From CATQHP01 sp965205595 (lineage in GTDB: Bacteria; Acidobacteriota; Terriglobia; Bryobacterales; UBA6623), in contig CBDBHI010000026.1 of NCBI GenBank assembly GCA_965205595.1, positions 1-64,000 of the forward strand: 64,000 bases of DNA, read 5' to 3'. Within the stretch, counting starts at the first letter, position 1; every line of letters starts with the position of its first letter. Positions 43,978-52,897 of the stretch are shown here, one piece after another. A program made the position numbers and the translations under genes. Below the pieces are notes generated by a model, which was not told the DNA's origin, made no database searches, and worked only from the letters and a program-made list of their open reading frames with translations.

Positions 43978-44739
43978 ATGGCGAGGTCGAAACTTCTGCT
44001 CGAAGCGCATTTGAAAGCGTTGCGGCTGCCAACCTTCCTGCGCGAGTACGACAAACTGGCGCGGCAATGCGCCGCCGAGAGCTTGGATTCGAGGAGCTTC
44101 CTGCAACAACTCTGCGAGCTGGAACTGCTCGACCGTGAACAGCGGGCCACCGAGCGCCGCAGCAAGGCCGCGAAGTTTCCCGTGACCAAGAGTCTGGACA
44201 CTTTCGACTTCCCGTCCTTGCCGGCGTTGAACAAGAAGCTGGTGCTGGAACTGGCGCGCTGTGAGTTTATCGACCGCCGCGAAAACGTGCCGGCACTGGG
44301 TAATTCCGGCACGGGCAAAACGCACATCGGCTTGGCGTTGGGACTGGCGGCTTGTCAGCGCGGCTATCGAACACGCTTCACAACAGCGGCGGCACTGGTC
44401 AATGAGCTGCTCGAAGCCCGAGATGAACGGCGCTTGCTGCGATGTCAAAAGCAGTTGGCCAAGCAGGATCTGCTGATCGTCGATGAACTGGGCTACGTGC
44501 CGCTATCGAAGACCGGAGCGGAGTTATTGTTCGAAGTGTTTTCCCAGCGCTACGAACAGGGCTCGACGCTGGTCACCTCGAATCTGCCGTTTAACGAATG
44601 GACGGAGGTCTTCGGCTCCGAGCGGCTGACCGGCGCCCTGCTCGATCGCCTCACGCACCACGTTCATATTCTAGAGCTGAACGGCGAAAGCTTCCGTCTG
44701 ATCCAGAGCAAGAAGAAGCGGGCTCACTCTTTGGGCTGA
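43978..44739 (+). CDS. istB: IS21 helper ATPase IstB, copy 1
   Basis: This 253-residue AAA+ DnaC-like protein has Walker A GNSGTGKTHIGLAL and Walker B LLIVDELGYVPLS. The start ATG overlaps the TAA of the istA frame and has a GGAGGGGGG leader. IstB is the assembly factor that selects target DNA for IstA. The same frame is open upstream through the end of istA, so an extended product from an ATG overlapping the TGA (43756) cannot be excluded. Confidence 0.92.
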   Translation: MARSKLLLEAHLKALRLPTFLREYDKLARQCAAESLDSRSFLQQLCELELLDREQRATERRSKAAKFPVTKSLDTFDFPSLPALNKKLVLELARCEFIDRRENVPALGNSGTGKTHIGLALGLAACQRGYRTRFTTAAALVNELLEARDERRLLRCQKQLAKQDLLIVDELGYVPLSKTGAELLFEVFSQRYEQGSTLVTSNLPFNEWTEVFGSERLTGALLDRLTHHVHILELNGESFRLIQSKKKRAHSLG

Positions 44740-44756
44740 CCCACCGGCCACTCGCC

Positions 44757-44841
44757 CGGTTTTCGTGGGACGGCCTCCACTACGCCTGGGCCGCCCTAAA
44801 GGGCGACCGCAGGCTCCGTTCCAGCCGTCCCACGAAAACCG
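44757..44841. repeat. Long perfect hairpin near the right end of IS21 copy 1
   Basis: 18-bp arms (44757-44774 and 44824-44841, CGGTTTTCGTGGGACGGC type) are perfectly complementary around a 49-nt loop that contains a smaller GCCCTAAAGGGC hairpin. It is repeated exactly in copy 2. It could stop transcription entering the element or mark an inserted palindrome. Confidence 0.8.
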
Positions 44842-44908
44842 CTACCCCTTCACCAACTGGTCTACTTTTGCTCCGCCGAAGTGGTCCAAATTTACTCCGC
44901 CCTTGACA

Positions 44909-46308
44909 CCGAATCCTGTTCGAATGATGATGCCACTCGGTCCGGGGTTCGCCGAAGCAGGAACAATCGCGTTAATCTGTCCGCCGGAAGCATAAAGGAT
45001 CGGTGCGACTGTGCCATCAATCACCACGGTTGCTCCACCCAGATTCGTGGGCAGCGGAAATCCCAAAGCCTGCTCCGTCTTGGTTGCCAAATCGACGCCA
45101 AAAATTGAGATCAGAGACCCTCGTGTAAGTTGCGCGTTTAGGAGATTAGCGCCGTTGATAATTCCTTCACTCGTCAGGAACGGAATCGGGCCGGAGAGGT
45201 TCGCGCCGACGTTCAGCTCCACCTCTAGGCGGGCTGGAGGCCCACCCCATCCCTCGACGTTGACTTCAACGGTGGCGGTTCGCAAGCCCGCGGAAAGGCC
45301 GGAATCTGTCACCAGTAACTCAATCGAGGTGCCGCGGCCAGTGAAGGTTCCGTTTGGCGGATTTACCGACAACCAGCTTGCGGCATCGCCCGACACGTTC
45401 GCGCTCCAGCGGCTGGCCCGAGTGCCGTGAATTTCTACGCTTTGGCTTTCTGGTATAGCGCCATGCACCACGTCGAATCGAAGTGACCGATCGCGTTCAA
45501 AGATGCGGACAGCCGGTTGCTCGGGAGAAGGATAGAGAAATTTGATGCCTTCCACTTCAGCCGGCTGAAGCGTCCTGTCGCCGGCCCCGAAGTCGACTAC
45601 CTATTCCATGATCGTCGGGCCCACGTTGCAATTGTCGGAATGGCCGAGCCCAAACGAATGCCCCAGCTCATGGAGCAGTACAGTGTTGAAATCGAACTCG
45701 TTGCTCTGTGGGTTTACGTTAAACGGCAGCAGCGGGTTGAACTCAATAATCGCGTCGGAGACGCCCTTACCGATGGTCGAATCCTCGAAGATCAACGTGA
45801 CGGCAAGCGCGGTTTCGAAGGAGCTGCCTTGCGTCAAGACTGTCCCTGGGGGCAGCCCGGGCCCACCGGGGTCGGTCGGAGGGGGCTGATCGGGGCAACC
45901 GAATAAGACTCCGCAGGGCAGAATGTTGAGCACACCGTCGGCCGGGTTTGGAAAATCGCTGGTGAGTCCGTCGAACTCAAACCGGAAGTTCGAGCCGGAG
46001 ACGGCGTTCCACTGGTCCAGCGCCGCGGTAATAGCGGGCAGCCAGATTCGCTCTCTGGTTTGAAATTCGCCTTGAAAGCCTTCGTCGATCTTCACGCGAA
46101 ACGATTGGCTGCTGAGCGGGCCGAACTCGTCGGGATAGCCGATGACGGTGAAATTCCCCGGCTTACAAGCTTCAACCGGAGGTTGGTCGGGTGACTGCGC
46201 AACGATTGTCGCGCACAGGCACAACAGCACGACTACCAGCCGCGGGAGGATTATTGGCACTTTGTTTGCCGAAAGAGGGGGTTTTCGGGATCGATTTTGC
46301 ATTGACAC
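44909..46308 (-). pseudogene. Matrixin-like secreted protease with BACON and Solibacter-type C-terminal domains, broken
   Basis: One ancestral gene now in two open parts. The upstream part (46308-45604) has a signal peptide (LVVVLLCLCATIVAQS) and a matrixin/M10 zinc motif HELGHSFGLGHSDN followed by PTIME. A TAG at 45601-45603 then interrupts it. The frame continues without shift as VVDFGAGDRTLQPAEVEGIKFLYP, then a BACON-like domain (SANVSGDAASWLSVNPPNGTF) and a TIGR03437-like domain (GSLISIFGVDLATKTEQ, PLPTNLGGATVVIDG, ASGGQINAIVP). The gene ends abruptly at IS21 copy 1 after PSGIIIRTGFG. It is therefore doubly inactivated. The last domain is a good marker for Solibacter-like Acidobacteria. 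Confidence 0.85.
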
Positions 46309-46420
46309 ACCAGGGGAGCGGTCGGGTCACGTAGGCCTAAAGCCTTCGCTCCTAATCAAATAGATACGGTGGGGGCGCCATTTTGCTCCCTTGGGAGTTC
46401 GCAGCAATCGGGCGGGGAAA

Positions 46421-47140
46421 TTACCCTACAGACGCCCTTGGGGGCGCATCGCTTAGCTCGTCGGAAACGACCAATCCATCGCGCAATACGATGCGACGGT
46501 CAGCTTGTGAAGCCAGCGAGGAGTCGTGCGTGACCAGAATCAACGTCGTGCCCTCGGTGCGGTTAAGCGAGCGCAACATCTCAAGCACGAGGTCCCCGTT
46601 ACGGCTGTCGAGGTTGCCTGTGGGCTCGTCCGCCAGCACAATTGGCGGTCTGCTGACGAAGGCGCGAGCGAGCGCCACTCGCTGCTGCTCGCCGCCCGAT
46701 AGCTGTACCGGGTAGTGGTCAAGGCGATCTCCCAGGCCGACTTGTTCTAGTAATTCCGCCGCCCGCTCGTCGGAGTCGGCGCCCGCTAAACCTGTCAGGT
46801 CCAGCGGAAGAGTCACATTTTCGATCGCATTGAGAGTCGGAACGAGTTGATACGACTGGAAGACGAAGCCGATTTTTCGACCCCGCAAGATTGCCATCTG
46901 GTCCTCTGAAAGGCCGACAATCGATTCACCGTCGATGGAGATATCGCCAGAGCTGGGCGTGTCTAGTCCGGCCAGCAAGCCGAGTAGTGTACTTTTTCCG
47001 CTCCCCGAGGGCCCCTCGATGGCCGCAAATTGGCCGGCTGGGATCTCAAAGTCAATTCCTCGCAGAATCTCAACCTGGTGGGTACCACTGTGGATCGACT
47101 TGTATAGCCTGCGAACCGCCAGGACAGATCTAGCCCGCAT
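46421..47140 (-). CDS. ybbA: YbbA/LolD-type ABC transporter ATP-binding protein
   Basis: This 239-residue ATPase has Walker A GPSGSGKSTLLGLLAG, Q-loop FVFQSYQLVPTL, signature LSGGEQQRVALARAF, Walker B IVLADEPTGNLD and H-loop LVTHDS, as in the MacB/LolD/YbbA group. The divergent neighbour is tesA, the E. coli ybbA/tesA pairing. No permease follows downstream; the region there is the broken matrixin gene. The start codon ATGCGGGCT and the preceding GGTGGTGAGAA lie inside the end of MITE-1 copy B, so the MITE supplies the translation start. The native start may be lost or coincident. Confidence 0.88.
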   Translation of the reverse strand: MRARSVLAVRRLYKSIHSGTHQVEILRGIDFEIPAGQFAAIEGPSGSGKSTLLGLLAGLDTPSSGDISIDGESIVGLSEDQMAILRGRKIGFVFQSYQLVPTLNAIENVTLPLDLTGLAGADSDERAAELLEQVGLGDRLDHYPVQLSGGEQQRVALARAFVSRPPIVLADEPTGNLDSRNGDLVLEMLRSLNRTEGTTLILVTHDSSLASQADRRIVLRDGLVVSDELSDAPPRASVG

Positions 47141-47312
47141 TTCTCACCACCTGGCGGCGGATGCACGCGATAGGTGCGCCACTACTTCGTTGCGCTCGAT
47201 CGTCGTGCTCAACGGACTGCAAAAGTACGCCTCCGCGCGAAGACCGTCGCCCGCCTCGTATTGACGCACCTCTCACGCACTTTCGCTCGCCACGTGGTGA
47301 GAAACGCGGGCT
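47132..47312. repeat. MITE-1, full copy B
   Basis: 181 bp with terminal inverted repeats AGCCCGCATTTCTCACCACC (left) and the inverse ending GTGAGAAACGCGGGCT (right), flanked by T and A to give TA...TA symmetry. It fills the divergent promoter space between ybbA and tesA, and its left end contains the ybbA ATG. Copy A at 15435-15616 is the inverse orientation. Confidence 0.88.
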
Positions 47313-47353
47313 AGGATTCGACATCAGTCTCCAAAGAAACTTATTATGGCAAG

Positions 47354-48079
47354 GTGGCCCCCACTACAATTCTTGATCGTGAAGATTCGCCTGCGGCTAT
47401 TCATCCGAGGCATCTAGCCTGGGTCATTTGCGCCGTGTTGTTCGCACTCGTCGCCTGTGGCAGTGAGATCGTCGAGTCCCCTGCCCTGGGCTCTTCGGAA
47501 AATTCCTTTGAGCCTCCGCCGACCGATGAGCGCCAGGTCGTCGTCGCATTCGGGGATAGCTTGACCGCGGGATACGGGGTTCCCCCGGGCTCGAGCTTTC
47601 CCGATTTTCTACAGCAGGAGTTCGACAATCGAGGGCTCAACTACAACGTCATCAACGAGGGAATTAGTGGAGAAACGACAGCGCAAGGCCTCGTCCGAAG
47701 CGAAATTGTTCTTTCCCGTAAACCGGTCTGGGTAATTGTGGCGTACGGGGCAAATGACGGACTTCGGGGCCTCTCTACGGAACGCTTGGAATCAAATCTG
47801 CGCACGATCGTGCAGCGATTTCTCGAAGCGGATGTCAACGTTTTGCTGGCGGGTATGCGCTTGCCACCGAACTATGGCACTGAGTACGTACAGATGTTCG
47901 AGGCAATATTCCCGAAGATCGCGAACGAGCTGGACGTCCCGCTCATTCCGTTCCTACTGGAAGGTGTCGCCGGTCGCCCCGAACTCAATCAACCAGACGG
48001 AATTCACCCAAACGTTGCAGGCAACCGGCTCGTCGCGGCGCTCGTAGCCGGGCACTTCGAAACCGCGATTAAACCTTGA
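47354..48079 (+). CDS. tesA: Arylesterase/lysophospholipase TesA (SGNH hydrolase)
   Basis: This 241-residue protein from a GTG start has a lipoprotein signal (WVICAVLFALVACGSE, Cys as lipidation site) and SGNH blocks: I VVAFGDSLTAGYG with nucleophile Ser, II NEGISGETT, III VAYGANDGLRG and V DGIHPNVAGN. It is expected to hydrolyse esters or thioesters of fatty acids in the periplasm. The divergent YbbA ATPase keeps the classic tesA-ybbA association. MITE-1 copy B lies between the two and has probably replaced the native promoter. Confidence 0.9.
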   Translation: MAPTTILDREDSPAAIHPRHLAWVICAVLFALVACGSEIVESPALGSSENSFEPPPTDERQVVVAFGDSLTAGYGVPPGSSFPDFLQQEFDNRGLNYNVINEGISGETTAQGLVRSEIVLSRKPVWVIVAYGANDGLRGLSTERLESNLRTIVQRFLEADVNVLLAGMRLPPNYGTEYVQMFEAIFPKIANELDVPLIPFLLEGVAGRPELNQPDGIHPNVAGNRLVAALVAGHFETAIKP

Positions 48080-48105
48080 CGGACGGGGGCCACCCAGTGC
48101 TCAAC

Positions 48106-48126
48106 GCGCATTTCTCACCACGTAGT
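48106..48126. repeat. Solitary MITE-1 end
   Basis: GCGCATTTCTCACCACGTAG matches the left MITE-1 end (CCCGCATTTCTCACCACGTG) with two differences. The MITE-2 relic follows directly. Confidence 0.65.
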
Positions 48127-48131
48127 GAAAA

Positions 48132-48206
48132 TCTGAGTGTTGTACAGCAGGCGACCGGACCGAAGGAGCCTCGCCGGGCGACAGATTTAGGCGCTTGCGG
48201 TACAAC
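48132..48206. repeat. MITE-2, degenerate copy
   Basis: TCTGAGTGTTGTAC at the left and GCGCTTGCGGTACAAC at the right frame a core with GACAGATTTA, all matching in order the reverse complement of 52898-52981 with several changes. The inverted ends are imperfect here. Confidence 0.7.
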
Positions 48207-48478
48207 GATTTGAAGGGAGCCTGCAACGCGCCTTGGCAGTCTATGCGTTTTGTATTTGGCGAGCGGGCAGGGGCAAGGCGACAACGAGAAGGCTTCGGCG
48301 CGGGGAGAACGTCGGCGAGGAGTGTTTGCGAGCGCTGATGGGAAGGGATAAGGCAAGATTGGGCGGTCCGAGAGGCGACTGAAGCGTGCCGGAGCGCCTG
48401 GAAAGCCGAGCCCAGTCGCACGAGTAGCCGGCGCACGCCGAAGCGCGGCAGCGGTTCGAGCTGGGATGCGTCGTAGCA

Positions 48479-49365
48479 TCATGCGGCAACGAGAGCGGGC
48501 GGAGCGCGAGCGAGCAATTGAGCGGCAGTGAAACGTTCGACGACGCGCAGGCGGCCGCCGCAACGCGGACAGCGCCGGCCGCTGCCGCGAGCGGGTTCGT
48601 GATCGGGAAGCGCGATCGTGCGGCAGGGATTGACGCGAGCGATGAGCCGACGGCACAACGGCAACAGCTTGCCGCGTTTTGAGTTGGTCAGAAAACCCCA
48701 GTAGCGAATGCGGTGGAAGCCCGAGGGCAGCACATGCAACAAGAAGCGGCGCAGGAACTCGTCGAGATCGAGCGTCAGCAGCCGTTGCTGGTTACCGTGA
48801 GCTGAATCGCGCCGGCGAAACTTAACTTGGCCTTCTTTGAACGAGACCAGGCGCTGGTTCGAGATCGCCACCCGGTGGATGTAGCGGCTCAAGTACTCCA
48901 GCGCCTTGCCCGCTCCGCCGAAGGGCGGCCGCACTTCGACCACCCAGTTGGTGCGATACAAGCTCCGCACAAAGGCCTTGAAGTTGCGCTCTCGGTTGAG
49001 CGGCGCGAAGCGCCCATGGCAATGCAGCTCGCCTTTGGCAAAGGCCTTCCGTAAGCCGTCGACGAACTTGCCGCGAAAGACTTCCGCCAAGACCCACTGG
49101 GGCAGGAAGAAGTTCTTGCGCGGCGCGTCGATCCAGCGGCTGCGGTCGAGCGCGAGGCCGCCGGCGGGAACGACAAGGTGGGTATGCGCGTGTTCCTGCA
49201 AGCGTTGATTCCAGGTATGCAGAATCGAGAGGAAGCCGATCTCGGCGCCGAGCCGGCGAGGATCGCGAGCGACTGCGAGCAACGTCTGGGCGCTCGCTCG
49301 CATCAGCAGCGAGTAGAGCAGCTTTTTGTTCTGCAAGGCCAACTGTGAGAGCACTCGCGGCAGCG
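48479..49365 (-). pseudogene. IS91-family transposase, N-terminus removed by IS21 copy 2
   Basis: The frame reads leftward from the IS21 border as LPRVLSQLALQNKKLLYSLLMRA. This matches IS91/IS801 transposases from about residue 100 on. It retains the His-rich HTHLVVPAGGLALD, the Tyr motif EYLSRYIHRVAISNQRL of the Y2 group and a C-terminal zinc-ribbon CPRCGGRL. The N-terminal zinc domain is missing. About 270 bp downstream (48207-48478) look like the rest of this element's end, without genes. It is inactive as it stands. Confidence 0.82.
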
Positions 49366-49489
49366 TGAGAACGGCGGAGCGAAACTAGACCATAGAGCGG
49401 CGAATCGAAGCTGCTTTTGGGCGGAGTAAAAGTAGACCGTCCGAGTGGTCCAGCGAACATTCCTGTGGTGTTTGTGGGACACGAGAGGG

Positions 49490-50770
49490 ATGTATCGCGT
49501 GGAGCTATACGCTCAAGTACGGCGCAGTGTCTTTGTCGAAGGGCTCAGTGAGCGCGAGGCCGCCAAACGGTTTGGCCTGGCGCGAGGGACGGTGCGCAAG
49601 ATGTTGCGCTACGCCACTCCGCCGGGCTATCGGCGGCGCCAACCAGCGCAGAGGCCGAAGCTGGATCCCTTCACCGGAATCGTCGATCAGATCCTCATCG
49701 ACGATCAGGAACGTCCGAAGAAACAACGCCACACCGCAAAACGCATCTTCGACCGCTTGCGCGACGAGTACGATTTCACCGGCGGTTACACGATCGTCAA
49801 GGACTATGTTCGCGACAAGAAGCTCGGCGGGCAAGAGATGTTCGTGCCGCTGGTGCATCCGGCGGGCGATGCCCAGGCCGACTGCGGTGAAGCTCTGGTG
49901 GTCATTGACGGCGTACAGCGCAAGGCGCACTACTTGGTGGTCGATCTGCCGCCTAGCGATGACGCTTTCGTAAAAGCTTTCCCGGCCGCGACGACGGAAG
50001 CGTTTTGCGAGGGGCACAACGCAGCGTTTCGGTACTTCGGCGGCGTGCCACGCAGCATCCTCTACGACAACACGACCTTGGCGCTGGCGAGGATTCTGGG
50101 CGACGGCAGGCGCAAGCGGACCAGGGTGTTCAGTGAACTGCAGTCGCACTATTTATTCTCCGATCGTTTGGGGCGTCCGGGCAAAGGCAACGACAAGGGA
50201 AAGGTGGAAGGACTGGTCGGTTATGCCCGGCGGAACTTCATGGTGCCGGCGCCAAGGTTTCCAAGCTGGGAAGCGTTCAACGAGCAGCTCGAAGCGCAGT
50301 GCCTCAACAATCGTAAGCGGCGCTTGCGGCGGCACACCGAAACGATTGAGGAACGTTTCAAGCGTGACCGCCAAGCGTTGTTGCCCTTGCCGCCCACGCC
50401 CTATGACGCCTGCGACAAACGCACCACGCGGGTGACGTCGCTGTCATTGGTGCGCTATCGCGCCAACGACTACTCGGTGCCCACACGCTACGGACATCGC
50501 CAGGTGTTGCTGAAAGGCTACGTCGATGAAATCGTGATCTGTTGTGGCAGCGAAGAGATCGCGCGCCACCGGCGCAGTTACGAACGCGAAGAGTTGATCT
50601 TCGATCCGCTGCATTACCTAGCACTGCTGGAACGCAAGACCAACGCGCTCGATCAAGCGGCCCCGTTGGCGGGCTGGGAGCTGCCCGAACAGTTCCCGTG
50701 CTTGAGACGTTTGCTCGAGGCACGGTTGGGAAAGCCAGGCAAGCGCGAGTACGTGCAGGTATTGCGATGA
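49490..50770 (+). CDS. istA: IS21 transposase IstA, interrupted by in-frame TGA, copy 2
   Basis: Same architecture as copy 1: helix-turn-helix, DDE core, TGA at 50768-50770, then 72 more IstA codons to a TAA at 50987-50989. Differences from copy 1 include FPAATTEAF for FPAETTEAF and SDRLGRPG for SDRFGRPG. Both copies share the premature TGA, so it arose before the last transposition or duplication. Confidence 0.85.
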   Translation: MYRVELYAQVRRSVFVEGLSEREAAKRFGLARGTVRKMLRYATPPGYRRRQPAQRPKLDPFTGIVDQILIDDQERPKKQRHTAKRIFDRLRDEYDFTGGYTIVKDYVRDKKLGGQEMFVPLVHPAGDAQADCGEALVVIDGVQRKAHYLVVDLPPSDDAFVKAFPAATTEAFCEGHNAAFRYFGGVPRSILYDNTTLALARILGDGRRKRTRVFSELQSHYLFSDRLGRPGKGNDKGKVEGLVGYARRNFMVPAPRFPSWEAFNEQLEAQCLNNRKRRLRRHTETIEERFKRDRQALLPLPPTPYDACDKRTTRVTSLSLVRYRANDYSVPTRYGHRQVLLKGYVDEIVICCGSEEIARHRRSYEREELIFDPLHYLALLERKTNALDQAAPLAGWELPEQFPCLRRLLEARLGKPGKREYVQVLR

Positions 50771-50988
50771 CTGGAGGACTTCCGATTCGAGCACGTTGCC
50801 GCGGCGGTGCGCCAAGCCTGCGAGTTGGGAGCGATTGGCTTGGATGCAGTCAGGCACTTAGTGCTGTGCCGCATCGAGCAACGGCCGCCGCGCTTGGACT
50901 TGACGAAGTATCCGCACCTGCCGGCAGCCCAGGTGGAGCAAACCTCCGCTGCGGACTATTTGGCACTGCCGGCACAAGGAGGGGGGTA

Positions 50989-51750
50989 ATGGCGAGGTCG
51001 AAACTTCTGCTCGAAGCGCATTTGAAAGCGTTGCGGCTGCCAACCTTCCTGCGCGAGTACGACAAACTGGCGCGGCAATGCGCCGCCGAGAGCTTGGATT
51101 CGAGGAGCTTCCTGCAACAACTCTGCGAGCTGGAACTGCTCGACCGTGAACAGCGGGCCACCGAGCGCCGCAGCAAGGCCGCGAAGTTTCCCGTGACCAA
51201 GAGTCTGGACACTTTCGACTTCCCGTCCTTGCCGGCGTTGAACAAGAAGCTGGTGCTGGAACTGGCGCGCTGTGAGTTTATCGACCGCCGCGAAAACGTG
51301 CCGGCACTGGGTAATTCCGGCACGGGCAAAACGCACATCGGCTTGGCGTTGGGACTGGCGGCTTGTCAGCGCGGCTATCGAACACGCTTCACAACAGCGG
51401 CGGCACTGGTCAATGAGCTGCTCGAAGCCCGAGATGAACGGCGCTTGCTGCGATGTCAAAAGCAGTTGGCCAAGCAGGATCTGCTGATCGTCGATGAACT
51501 GCGCTACGTGCCGCTATCGAAGACCGGAGCGGAGTTATTGTTCGAAGTGTTTTCCCAGCGCTACGAACAGGGCTCGACGCTGGTCACCTCGAATCTGCCG
51601 TTTAACGAATGGACCGAGGTCTTCGGCTCCGAGCGGCTGACCGGCGCCCTGCTCGATCGCCTCACGCACCACGTTCATATTCTAGAGCTGAACGGCGAAA
51701 GCTTCCGTCTGATCCAGAGCAAGAAGAAGCGGGCTCACTCTTTGGGCTGA
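50989..51750 (+). CDS. istB: IS21 helper ATPase IstB, copy 2
   Basis: 253 residues, like copy 1, but Walker B reads VDELRYVPLS in place of VDELGYVPLS. The Gly-to-Arg change follows directly after the catalytic Asp-Glu and may impair ATP hydrolysis. The ATG overlaps the TAA of the extended istA frame. Confidence 0.92.
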   Translation: MARSKLLLEAHLKALRLPTFLREYDKLARQCAAESLDSRSFLQQLCELELLDREQRATERRSKAAKFPVTKSLDTFDFPSLPALNKKLVLELARCEFIDRRENVPALGNSGTGKTHIGLALGLAACQRGYRTRFTTAAALVNELLEARDERRLLRCQKQLAKQDLLIVDELRYVPLSKTGAELLFEVFSQRYEQGSTLVTSNLPFNEWTEVFGSERLTGALLDRLTHHVHILELNGESFRLIQSKKKRAHSLG

Positions 51751-51767
51751 CCCACCGGCCACTCGCC

Positions 51768-51852
51768 CGGTTTTCGTGGGACGGCCTCCACTACGCCTGG
51801 GCCGCCCTAAAGGGCGACCGCAGGCTCCGTTCCAGCCGTCCCACGAAAACCG
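51768..51852. repeat. Long perfect hairpin near the right end of IS21 copy 2
   Basis: Exact counterpart of 44757-44841, with 18-bp perfect arms around a 49-nt loop. Confidence 0.8.
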
Positions 51853-51919
51853 CTACCCCTTCACCAACTGGTCTACTTTTGCTCCGCCGAAGTGGTCCAA
51901 ATTTACTCCGCCCTTGACA

Positions 51920-52303
51920 GTTGACCCTGACATATGCCCTGGGATCTCCATACCCGTTGTTGCAGACCGTCGCGGAGAAGTCGCCGCACGGAATCTCAGC
52001 CCAGTTAGTGCTGCCGTTGCCGACTGGGCAGGTACAGTATTGTTCGACCGTAGTAGTGAGGCTTCCCACGTCGCTGGAGTCGCCCTCGGCCTTCTCTGTC
52101 ATACCCGCAACATCGCCCGTGCGAGCGATTTGCTGCGAGCCGAACAAGGCCCCAGTCGCGGATCCCGATTTGACCGCGATTGCCTCGGTGAAAATCCGCC
52201 CAAAGTCGCCGGCTCCGGCGGCCAGCAAGATAAGCAGCGTCGCCGTGAGCGCGAATTCGACCAGAGCCGTGCCGCGATTTCCGATTCGTTGTCGAGTGAT
52301 CAT
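51920..52303 (-). pseudogene. TadE-like pilus assembly protein, 3' end cut by IS21
   Basis: The remaining 128 codons start MITRQRIGNRG, then GTALVEFALTATLLILLAAGAGDFGRIF, the TadE motif with a type IV prepilin-like hydrophobic helix preceded by Glu. Soluble residues with several Cys (YCTCPVG, IPCGDF, VCNNGYGD) follow, ending at RVNCQG at the IS21 border. Only the last residues are probably missing. It follows a TadG-like gene on the same strand, pointing to a Tad/Flp pilus locus. Confidence 0.7.
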
Positions 52304-52315
52304 ATCTAACTCCTT

Positions 52316-52897
52316 CTACTCGACAAATGCCACGCGATTCGTGGTCGGTGTCCGATCAGGGTTTGCATACCCGTATTTGCTGCTGACCTGGGCAATTCCG
52401 TGCAAGTTGACGGTGTCGCCAATGATCTGGGTAAAGAGGTCGAGCGTCGTGTCTTGGTTCCCGCCAAACTCCACTTCGACGGATGGAAAGTACAGCACGC
52501 CCTCAAATGTAGATGTACTGTCGCCGGCGATCAACACGTCGTAGGGGTCACTCCCTGTTTGAATATCCGGGTCGTTGAAAAACAGAATGTTGTCGTAGGG
52601 CCCTCCCGTATTACTAGGGGGGCTGAGTTCGACGTGGGTACCACCTGTGATTTGGATGTTCCGATACCCATCGCCAGTATTAAAGAAAGTGACACCGTCT
52701 CCATAAATCGACCCCCCAGAAACGTTTAATCCATCGATGATGTAAGTCCCTGATCCGAACGTGTATGGTCCGCCTCCCGTGATTTTGATGCCGCCCTGAT
52801 AGATACCTGAAAGGAATGTCTCCGTACCATCCGTGGGGCCTCGAGTCGTTTTACTCGTAGCCCGAACGAAGTGTTCCGCGAGGACGGGTTCCGGCAA
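52316..52897 (-). pseudogene. C-terminal remnant of a TadG-like pilus protein
   Basis: The frame contains YQGGIKITGGGPYTFGSGTY, IIDGLNVSGGSIYGDGVTFF, a beta-helix-like run and the tail NRVAFVE, as in the extracytoplasmic part of putative Flp/TadG proteins. There is no N-terminal TadE-like helix. The frame runs out in MITE-2 (52898-52981), beyond which no matching sequence occurs, so the 5' part is lost. It ends 12 bp before the tadE-like gene. Confidence 0.6.

Larger units (their letters stand above)
42355..44908 (+). mobile_element. IS21-family insertion sequence, copy 1
   Basis: 2554 bp. Outer ends begin TGAGAACGGCGGAG on the left and, inverted, TGTCAAGGGCGGAG on the right. Inner copies GGGCGGAGTAAAAGTAGACC (42408-42427) and its inverse (44859-44877) complete the multi-repeat ends typical of IS21. 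It carries istA and istB. The second copy is at 49366-51919 in the same orientation. No target duplication is visible, and the right border cuts a matrixin-type gene. Confidence 0.92.
49366..51919 (+). mobile_element. IS21-family insertion sequence, copy 2
   Basis: 2554 bp, same orientation as copy 1, with only a handful of base differences. These change Glu to Ala and Phe to Leu in IstA and Gly to Arg in IstB. Ends are the same as copy 1. It interrupts the IS91 transposase on the left and the tadE-like gene on the right, without a visible target duplication. Confidence 0.92.

Noticed and set aside
42479..43978. UGA read as an amino acid throughout the genome
   Set aside because: TGA serves as the normal stop of many intact genes here (for example uvrA-adjacent and rfaE2), so global reassignment is excluded; only local readthrough remains possible.
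48069..48656. Minus-strand open frame of 195 codons
   Set aside because: Arg/Ser/Pro-rich translation of noncoding IS91 end and repeat sequence in the wrong frame; no homology.
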